This document shows positions 5,368 through 10,449 of a DNA stretch of 10,449 nt, one piece after another (position 1 is the first letter of the stretch; each line of letters starts with the position of its first letter). The DNA is taken from positions 1 to 10,449 of the forward strand of contig JACRCJ010000081.1 of assembly GCA_016219075.1 (NCBI GenBank), in the 5' to 3' direction. Both the position numbers and the translations under genes were made by a program. The notes beneath the pieces are model-generated. The model made no database searches. It worked only from the letters and a program-made list of their open reading frames with translations, and was not told the DNA's origin. The DNA comes from Deltaproteobacteria bacterium. GTDB taxonomy: Bacteria; Desulfobacterota; GWC2-55-46.

Positions 5368-6441
5368 ATGCTTTCCAACTACATAACCGATGTAAAGGGA
5401 AGGGCAAGGTCTTTTAAGGACATAAGCGTAGAGGAGAGAAACAGGCTTGTAAGGCTCGCCGAGGAGAGGCTCGCCGACACCTTCGAGATATACCACTGGA
5501 ACGCCAATATCCACGGCATCATCATAAAGCTCTATACCAACTCGGCGCACCTGTACGACTTCTGGGTCGAGAACTGGTATCCCGCCCCGAGGACCCACAC
5601 GGTGCTGCCCCACGGCATGTTGTACGCCGTCATGGGGGTAGACGGATTTGAACCCGCCGCTTACTACAACCACGAGACAAAGACGGCTGTATTCATAAAC
5701 ACGGAGTACTACGGCCAGTGTAAGAGCTGGGCCCTGGGGCTTTCAGCCGACATACTCGAAACACAGCACGGCATACACTCGATACACGGCTCTTGCGCCA
5801 TAGTAGGCGGCAAGGGGGTCGTCATAATCGCCCCAACTGGCACCGGGAAGTCCACCCACACATGGGGTCTGATGCAGCTCCCGGACGGCAAGATACACTC
5901 GGACGACTGGTGTTTTCTCCAGTACAAAAAGGGGCTCGCCATGGCCGACATCTCCGAGAGGAAGTTCTATATCAGGACCGACATGGTAAGAAGCTTCCCG
6001 GACCTCAAGCCCATGCTCGACAGGTGCAAGTGCGAGAATGTCAGCGACAATGACTTTACCTCGTTCGGCAACTCGCGGGCGATATTGAACCCCGAGTGGA
6101 TAGGCGGGCCCGATAAGTTCGTGGAGAGGGCGGTCGTAAAGTCCGTTATACTTTTAAGGCGGGATAAGGAATCTCCCGCCGAGGTGAAACTTCCTCCCGA
6201 AGACGCCATCCGTATCCTCGAAAAGGGCGAGTACCAGGTGCTCTCCGGGGCCGGGAGCAATGTCGGGGAGTTCGGGTACGAGTCTTTTTATAACCCGTAC
6301 CTGCTCGTCAAAAGGCCCGAGGTGCAGAAAGGTTTCTTCAGACGGCTCTTCGATGTCGCGCCCTGCCACATCCTGAACACCGGGGTCGAGACCGTTGAGG
6401 AGAGCCAGAAGAGGATAAGGCGGATAATCCGGGAAGCGTGA
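5368..6441 (+). CDS. HPr kinase/PEPCK-like P-loop protein, substrate unknown
   Basis: A 357-residue soluble protein. The central part reads HGSCAIVGGKGVVIIAPTGTGKST (140-163), a Walker A loop (APTGTGKST, 155-163) in the 'strand, G-rich turn, strand, P-loop' context of HPr kinase/phosphorylase and ATP-type PEP carboxykinase. It is followed by HSDDW (177-181), resembling the metal-binding Asp pair of those enzymes. Residues 1-130 and the region after ~200 do not match any family I can name; the N-terminal part is rich in aromatic residues. I see no HPr, PTS or PqqD-like gene nearby, so HPr is not an obvious substrate. Best description: HprK-fold kinase-like protein. The start is fixed because the upstream in-frame region has no start codon; AGGAG lies 12 bases upstream. 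No signal peptide or membrane segment is seen. It is separated from both neighbours by about 150 bp and may be expressed independently. Confidence 0.65.
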   Translation: MLSNYITDVKGRARSFKDISVEERNRLVRLAEERLADTFEIYHWNANIHGIIIKLYTNSAHLYDFWVENWYPAPRTHTVLPHGMLYAVMGVDGFEPAAYYNHETKTAVFINTEYYGQCKSWALGLSADILETQHGIHSIHGSCAIVGGKGVVIIAPTGTGKSTHTWGLMQLPDGKIHSDDWCFLQYKKGLAMADISERKFYIRTDMVRSFPDLKPMLDRCKCENVSDNDFTSFGNSRAILNPEWIGGPDKFVERAVVKSVILLRRDKESPAEVKLPPEDAIRILEKGEYQVLSGAGSNVGEFGYESFYNPYLLVKRPEVQKGFFRRLFDVAPCHILNTGVETVEESQKRIRRIIREA

Positions 6442-6464
6442 CCGTACTATAGTCTTAAACGGCG

Positions 6465-6564
6465 TTCAATCCCCTGTCGGGGTTTAATTTCCCGCAGCCT
6501 GCCGCTTAGGCTGACTAACGATATTTCCTTCGAATACCCCTGCTTTGCGGCGGGGCGGTTTATT
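6465..6564 (+). repeat. Interspersed 100-bp structured repeat, copy B
   Basis: Second copy of the element at 1096-1195, same orientation, same length, 12 mismatches by hand count. Most changes fall in module 2 (about 6490-6507), where copy A's perfect GC hairpin is replaced. Copy B instead can form CAGCCT (6495-6500) / AGGCTG (6508-6513), another 6-bp stem. A different hairpin at the same place argues that some structure here matters or arises readily. Module 3 (6533-6564) is an imperfect CCCCTGC...GCGGGG hairpin followed by CGGTTTATT. The element starts 23 bp after the kinase-like gene's stop and ends 32 bp before sppA, so its placement between codirectional genes mirrors copy A. Confidence 0.85.
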
Positions 6565-6585
6565 GTCTGCGGCGTCTGGTCCGCC

Positions 6586-6592
6586 GGGGAGG
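6586..6592 (+). promoter_or_regulatory. Ribosome binding site of sppA
   Basis: GGGGAGG lies 4 bases before ATG 6597 and 13 bases before the alternative in-frame ATG at 6606. The spacing to 6597 is short but workable and that to 6606 is long, so 6597 is preferred. Either start leaves the lipoprotein signal peptide intact. Confidence 0.6.
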
Positions 6593-6596
6593 TCTC

Positions 6597-7562
6597 ATGA
6601 GAGAGATGAAAAAGAAATTCCTTCTGGCGGTCGCGGCGCTCTTTTTTCTTACCGGGTGCGTCTTCATATCCCTGCCCGGCGTCCAGCCCCTGACGGAAAA
6701 GGTCGTGGACGGCAAGGGGGCCGACAAGGTCCTCCTTGTGGATGTCTCCGGGATTATAACCGATGACGACGCCTCGAACCTGCTCGGTATCGAGACAGGG
6801 CCCAACCTGACCGCCCGGATAAAGGAGGAGCTGACGCTGGCGTCCTCGGACGCCCTTGTAAAAGCCGTGGTCCTGAGGATCAACACCCCCGGCGGGTCTG
6901 TCACTACATGCGACATCATCACCCACGAGCTCAAGGAGTTCAAGAAGAAGAGGAAGGTCCCGGTCGTGGCCGAGCTTATGGATGTGGCGGCCTCGGGGGG
7001 CTACTACATAGCGGCCTCTTCGGACAGGATAATCGCCCACCCGACGACAGTGACCGGCAGCATCGGGGTCATAGCGTACAACATAAACGCCGGCGGCCTG
7101 ATGCAAAAGATCGGCATCACGGACCAGACGGTAAAGTCCGGCGACATGAAGGACATCGGCTCACCGCTTCGCCCGATGACGGAAGAAGAGAGAAAGATAA
7201 TTCTAACGGTGCTCAACGGGATGCACGACAGGTTCCTCGAAGTGATACTCGATGGGAGGAAGGGGCTGAGCCGCGCTGAACTCGTAAAGCTTGCCGACGG
7301 CAGGATCTACAGCGCCCCTCAGGCGCTCGATCTGAAGCTCATAGACTCCATCGGCTACCTTGACGACGCGATAGAGGCGGCGAAGCGCGAGGCCGGCATA
7401 AAGGAGGCCCGCGTCATCACATACTCAGCTCCCAGGGCATACAAGAACAATATCTACTCCGGACCCGCTGCAACCGCGCCCAAGGGTTTGAACATCATAA
7501 ACCTCGACCCGGGCTTTTCAAAGAGGTTCGGTCTGAGCTTCATGTACCTCTGGATGCCCTGA
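6597..7562 (+). CDS. sppA: Signal peptide peptidase SppA, lipoprotein form (S49 family)
   Basis: A 321-residue, single-domain S49 serine protease. Family members cleave leftover signal peptides or other membrane-associated peptides on the outer face of the inner membrane, usually as an oligomer. The N-terminus MREMKKKFLLAVAALFFLTGC is a lipoprotein signal peptide with lipobox LTGC (Cys21), so the mature protein should be lipid-anchored rather than held by a transmembrane helix. Catalytic features: LRINTPGGS (93-101); nucleophile Ser133 in VAASGGYYIA; TGSIGVI (153-159); and general-base Lys185 in SGDMKDIGSPLRPMT. That is the Ser-Lys dyad of the short ~300-residue SppA type, as in B. subtilis, rather than the duplicated E. 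coli form. Residue +2 after the Cys is Val, giving no Asp inner-membrane retention signal. The gene ends 25 bp before a strong terminator and converges with the M16 protease gene. A second in-frame ATG at 6606 is an alternative start. Confidence 0.93.
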   Translation: MREMKKKFLLAVAALFFLTGCVFISLPGVQPLTEKVVDGKGADKVLLVDVSGIITDDDASNLLGIETGPNLTARIKEELTLASSDALVKAVVLRINTPGGSVTTCDIITHELKEFKKKRKVPVVAELMDVAASGGYYIAASSDRIIAHPTTVTGSIGVIAYNINAGGLMQKIGITDQTVKSGDMKDIGSPLRPMTEEERKIILTVLNGMHDRFLEVILDGRKGLSRAELVKLADGRIYSAPQALDLKLIDSIGYLDDAIEAAKREAGIKEARVITYSAPRAYKNNIYSGPAATAPKGLNIINLDPGFSKRFGLSFMYLWMP

Positions 7563-7587
7563 AGAGGAGGGGAGCGGAAAGCTCCAT

Positions 7588-7624
7588 AAAAAAACGGCGC
7601 GTGAGTCTCACGCGCCGTTTTTTA
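7588..7624. terminator. Strong bidirectional intrinsic terminator
   Basis: Perfect 11-bp stem ACGGCGCGTGA (7594-7604) / TCACGCGCCGT (7608-7618) with a 3-base loop GTC. It is preceded by seven A residues (7588-7594) and followed by six T residues (7618-7623). The A and T runs make it work in both directions: for sppA on the plus strand, 25 bp after its stop, and for the convergent M16 gene on the minus strand, about 185 bp after its stop. Confidence 0.95.
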
Positions 7625-7639
7625 TTTCTCTTAGGGTCT

Positions 7640-7781
7640 AATACCCCGCGGCTTGCCGCGTCATTTTAAATCTCCTCCCCCTTGATGGGGGAGGCAGGGT
7701 GGGGGAGCAAGATTTCACCCTCCCCTCAATCCCCTCCCGTCGAGGGAGGGGAGGTATAAGCTTGCTACGGGGCGGTTCATT
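7640..7781 (+). repeat. Composite repeat, copy C: module 3 hairpin split by a nested element
   Basis: The outer parts are AATACCCCGCG (7640-7650) and TACGGGGCGGTTCATT (7766-7781). Joined through one GCTTGC they give a 33-base sequence closely matching module 3 of copy B (6533-6564): the same AATACCCC start, GCTT loop and GGGGCGGTT(T/C)ATT end. The two halves are separated by about 100 bp, and GCTTGC occurs at both junctions (7651-7656 and 7760-7765). The left half also carries GCGGCTTGCCGCG (7648-7660), as in module 2 of copy A. So this may be either an interrupted hairpin or a rearranged family member whose linker has been replaced. Confidence 0.6.
7657..7759. repeat. Nested G/C-run-rich inverted-repeat element
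   Basis: Two perfect 8-bp hairpins, each with a 5-base loop: CCTCCCCC (7674-7681) / GGGGGAGG (7687-7694), and CCCCTCCC (7731-7738) / GGGAGGGG (7744-7751). A weaker GGGTG (7697-7701) / CACCC (7716-7720) pairing lies between them. The text 'gggggaggcagggtggggg' is of a type I recall as dispersed in many bacterial genomes, so this is probably a known kind of REP-like element. It occupies the convergent gap between sppA and the M16 gene and encodes nothing. I see only one copy in this window. Confidence 0.6.
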
Positions 7782-7815
7782 TGCATAGGGTTTACAAAGC
7801 CTATGGTTCATTTGC
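7774..7815. repeat. 11-bp direct repeat flanking a short palindrome at the M16 stop
   Basis: GGTTCATTTGC occurs at 7774-7784 and again at 7805-7815. The 20 bases between (7785-7804) start ATAGG and end CCTAT, a 5-bp inverted repeat. The right-hand copy contains the M16 stop codon (minus-strand TGA at 7808-7810); the left-hand copy overlaps the end of the composite repeat. It could be a small duplication made when the repeat arrived. Confidence 0.6.
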
Positions 7816-10449
7816 CCTCGGGCGCCGAGGGCCCGTTAGGCCCCACGACCGATATCGTGTAGGCGTCGAGGGTCAGGTATTTTTTGGCGGCCCTCAGGAC
7901 ATCGTCGGCCGTCACGGCGTCTATTTTTTCAGGATAGACTTTGTGAAAATCGTAGCCGAGCCCGTAGAGCTCGCTGTTAGCCATGTCAGAGGCCTGGCTA
8001 CTGACCTCCTGAAGCCCTATCTCGTAGCCGCCTATGAGGGACATCTTCGCCCTCTTAAGCTCGCCGTCCGTCACCGCAACCGTTGATATCTCGTTGAGCT
8101 CGTTGAATATACCGGCAACGGCCGAGTCCTTTTTGGAGGGGGCGGACCCGATATAGGCGCCGATAATCCCGGCGTCCGCGCCCTCTTTCGAAAACGCCGA
8201 GACGGAGTACGCGAGGCTCTTTTTGTCCCTGAGGTTGACAAAGAGCCGGCCGCCCTGGCCCGACAACACCTCGGTCATCACCTTGAGAGCGTAGCTGTCG
8301 GGGCTGCCGATAGTCGTGCCTGGAAATCCGATGCCGATGTGCGTCTGCTCTTTCTCCTTTACGGCCCCGGTCTCGCGTATCTTCGTCTGGCGCTCCTCGA
8401 CCGGGGTGGCCGGAAGCGCGGAGGCGGACCTGTTGAAATTTTTGAACGCGGCCTTGACCTTTTCTACGGCGTGGTCCTTGTTCACATCCCCGACTATCGT
8501 AAGGACCATCCTGTCGGGGACGAAGAAGTTTTCGTAATGCTTTACAAGGTCGTCTCTTTTCAGGGCCGACACCGTCTCAATGGACCCGGAGGAGGGCATG
8601 CCGTAGGGGTGCTTTTCGTAGAGCGACCTGTAGAGGAGTTTGAATGTATAGGCGGGCAGGTTGTCTTCCTGCCTCTTTATCCCCGCGAGTATGTCCTTCC
8701 TGAGTCTTTCAATCTCGTCTTCGGGGAAGGTAGGGGTCATGACGACCTCGGCGAGCATGTTAAGGCCCCTGTTGAAGAACCGGGACAGGAACTTTCCGGA
8801 CACCCCCGTGGAGTTCCACCCGGAGAACCCGCCTATCGCGGCGGCCATCTCTTCGGTCTCCCTTGCGAGCTCTTCGCGCGAGTGTTTTTCAGTCCCCATC
8901 GTCAGCATCGCGGCCGTAAAGTTGCCGGCCCCGTTCGTCCTTGCGTCCTCGAACCTGAGTCCTCCGGGGAAGGCCGCGTAGAAGGCTACAGTAGGGTTGG
9001 CGTGCGCCTCCTTCACTATGAGCGTTATTCCGTTGTCGAGCCTGACCTTGACCGTATCCGCACCGGTCTTTTTCTCGAGGAAATCTTTTCTCGCCGCGGT
9101 GTCGGCCTCTCGAGCGGCGGTCATTATCACCGAGTCCGTTACAAGCGTTTTCTCCTCTTCGGGGAGTATGACGGCCACTGAGAAGGCGGAGGTCGACAGG
9201 TACTTCCCGGCCACCCGCTTTATGTCGCCGGAGCTGACCTTCCGTATCCCGTCGAGGTACTTCTTCTCGTAGTTTATGTCCCCGAGCGTGGTGTCGAAGT
9301 ATCCGAGCTTGCTGGCTATGCCCTCCATCGTCTCCCTCGAATATATGAAGTCGCTCTCAAGGTTGAACTTCGCCTTTTCAAGCTCTTCAAGGTCCGGCCC
9401 CTCGTACTCAAGCTTTCTTATCTCGCGGACCGTGCCGGTTACGGCGCTTGCGGTGTTCTTCGCGTCGAGGTTGGCGGTTATGAGCATAAGCCCGGGGTCT
9501 TTCATCGACATCGTGTATGAAGAGATCCCGTGGACCAGTGAGTCGTCTATCTTGAGTTTTTTGTAAAGCCTCGAGCTCTCTCCGCCTCCGAGTATCAGGG
9601 AGAGGACATCGAGTGAGTAGGTGTCTTCGTCCTTTATCTCAGGTATATGGAAAGCGAATCCGAGGTGAGCGGCCTGAACCTTGCTGGCAATGACCCCGGT
9701 CCTTATATCTTTCTGCCGGGGCTCCACCGGCCTTTTTTTGTGCGGGTCCTTTTTTTTCCTGAAATCCTTGAACTCTTTTTTTACCGCCGCAAGGGCCGTG
9801 GCGGCGTCGACGTCACCGGCTATGACGAGGGTCATGTTGTTCGGTATGTACCACCTGTTGAAAAAATCGAGGATCTGCGCCCTGGTGAACGACTCGACGG
9901 TATTAACATACCCGATCACCGGTCTGCCGTACGGGTGCTCGGCGTACGCATTGGAGAAGAGCGATTTGTAGAGGTTCCTTCCTGGGCTGTCCTCGTTCAT
10001 CCTTATCTCCTCGAGGACTACCTGGAGCTCTTTTTTAAGCTCCGCCGGGTCGAAGGATGAGCGCTGTATGGCGTCGCTTATTATGTCGAGCCCCGTTGGG
10101 AAGTGGCGGCTCGGGACCGTGAGGTGATAGACGGTCTTGTCGAAGGTGGTGTAGGCGTTTATGTCGCCGCCCACGGACTCTACTATCTGGGCTATTTCGC
10201 CGACCTTCTTCTTAGCGGTGCCCTTGAAGAGCATGTGCTCGAATACATGGGAGATCCCTGCCTCCTTGTCCGTCTCATCCGCGCTCCCTGTTCTGACCCA
10301 CATCTGGACGGATACGACCGGGGCCGTGTGCTCCTCCTCGATTATCACCGTCAGTCCGTTGTCGAGCTTCGTTAGAACCGGCTCTCCCGGTTTTGCCCAC
10401 GCGTTCTGGCTTATTATGAATAGTAAGGTTAAGAGAAAGGATACGAATA
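7808..10449 (-). CDS. Secreted tandem M16 zinc protease (N-terminus cut by window edge)
   Basis: Read on the minus strand, the frame is open from the right edge (10449) to TGA at 7808-7810, giving 879 visible residues. The first ones, FVSFLLTLLFIISQNAWA, are the hydrophobic core and AxA-type cleavage site of a Sec signal peptide, so the true start lies outside the window and the protein is periplasmic or surface-exposed. The protein has two M16 halves. The first begins VLTKLDNGLTVIIEE and has the zinc motif HVFEH (coded at 10235-10249), with the downstream ligand in VVLEEIRMNED. The second begins VKVRLDNGITLIVKE; the matching place reads GAGNFTAAML (8903-8932), with no HxxEH, so this half cannot bind zinc. 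It does keep LRDKKSLAYSV, the Arg...Tyr element that in M16B pairs lies on the non-zinc subunit. So one chain appears to contain both partners, as in PqqL-like proteases. It converges with sppA. Confidence 0.93.
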   Translation of the reverse strand, partial: FVSFLLTLLFIISQNAWAKPGEPVLTKLDNGLTVIIEEEHTAPVVSVQMWVRTGSADETDKEAGISHVFEHMLFKGTAKKKVGEIAQIVESVGGDINAYTTFDKTVYHLTVPSRHFPTGLDIISDAIQRSSFDPAELKKELQVVLEEIRMNEDSPGRNLYKSLFSNAYAEHPYGRPVIGYVNTVESFTRAQILDFFNRWYIPNNMTLVIAGDVDAATALAAVKKEFKDFRKKKDPHKKRPVEPRQKDIRTGVIASKVQAAHLGFAFHIPEIKDEDTYSLDVLSLILGGGESSRLYKKLKIDDSLVHGISSYTMSMKDPGLMLITANLDAKNTASAVTGTVREIRKLEYEGPDLEELEKAKFNLESDFIYSRETMEGIASKLGYFDTTLGDINYEKKYLDGIRKVSSGDIKRVAGKYLSTSAFSVAVILPEEEKTLVTDSVIMTAAREADTAARKDFLEKKTGADTVKVRLDNGITLIVKEAHANPTVAFYAAFPGGLRFEDARTNGAGNFTAAMLTMGTEKHSREELARETEEMAAAIGGFSGWNSTGVSGKFLSRFFNRGLNMLAEVVMTPTFPEDEIERLRKDILAGIKRQEDNLPAYTFKLLYRSLYEKHPYGMPSSGSIETVSALKRDDLVKHYENFFVPDRMVLTIVGDVNKDHAVEKVKAAFKNFNRSASALPATPVEERQTKIRETGAVKEKEQTHIGIGFPGTTIGSPDSYALKVMTEVLSGQGGRLFVNLRDKKSLAYSVSAFSKEGADAGIIGAYIGSAPSKKDSAVAGIFNELNEISTVAVTDGELKRAKMSLIGGYEIGLQEVSSQASDMANSELYGLGYDFHKVYPEKIDAVTADDVLRAAKKYLTLDAYTISVVGPNGPSAPEGK

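Noticed and set aside
5216..5407. Minus-strand ORF across the 5220-5367 gap
   Set aside because: It overlaps the starts of real plus-strand genes, has no convincing ribosome site and no known motifs. The gap is better explained by inverted repeats.
8339..9181. 280-codon open frame on the plus strand opposite the M16 gene
   Set aside because: It is antisense to clear M16 motifs, has biased Gly/Val/Arg composition, and has no recognisable domain or good ribosome site.
10346..10348. GTG as the start codon of the M16 protease (846-residue version)
   Set aside because: The frame stays open for 33 more codons to the window edge, adding the conserved VLTKLDNGLTV strand and a signal peptide. The GTG is an internal Val codon.

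Overview
The window looks like a chromosomal, mostly housekeeping stretch from a Gram-negative bacterium. The Gram-negative call rests on three genes: an ExbD/TolR-type energy-coupling protein, a lipoprotein form of SppA, and a secreted M16 zinc protease. GC content is moderately high by eye, with frequent ATA (Ile) and AGG (Arg) codons. This would fit a deltaproteobacterial/Desulfobacterota- or Nitrospirota-like lineage, but nothing here fixes the taxonomy. All nine genes are intact apart from the two cut by the window edges. I see no tRNA, rRNA, CRISPR array, transposase or phage gene.

Layout, plus strand: the 3' end of an exbD/tolR gene (1-135) overlaps a short Ppx/GppA phosphatase (132-1082). 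A 100-bp structured repeat (copy A, 1096-1195) follows. Next is a tight cluster of guaB (1216-2676), guaA (2685-4307), a LOG-family nucleotide phosphoribohydrolase (4313-5032) and a 67-residue ribbon-helix-helix-like protein with a His-rich N-terminus (5016-5219). A 148-bp gene-free, structure-rich gap (5220-5367) leads to a protein with an HPr-kinase/PEPCK-like P-loop (5368-6441). Repeat copy B (6465-6564) then precedes sppA (6597-7562), which ends at a strong bidirectional terminator (7588-7624).

Minus strand: a long tandem M16 protease gene converges on sppA. It ends at 7808 and runs off the right edge, where an uninterrupted signal peptide is visible. The convergent gap (7563-7807) holds the terminator and a composite repeat. 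In that composite, a hairpin module like the 3' end of copies A and B appears to be split by a G/C-run-rich element.

How the genes work together: guaB and guaA convert IMP to GMP by way of XMP. The Ppx/GppA-family enzyme upstream (polyphosphate or pppGpp hydrolysis) and the LOG enzyme downstream (nucleoside monophosphate cleavage) also act on phosphates or nucleotides, so 132-5032 reads as a nucleotide-metabolism neighbourhood. SppA and the M16 protease are cell-envelope proteolysis genes. The least explained items are the repeat family and its nested copy, the His-tailed small protein, the structured gap, and the orphan kinase-like protein. I did not find clear evidence of a new multi-gene system.
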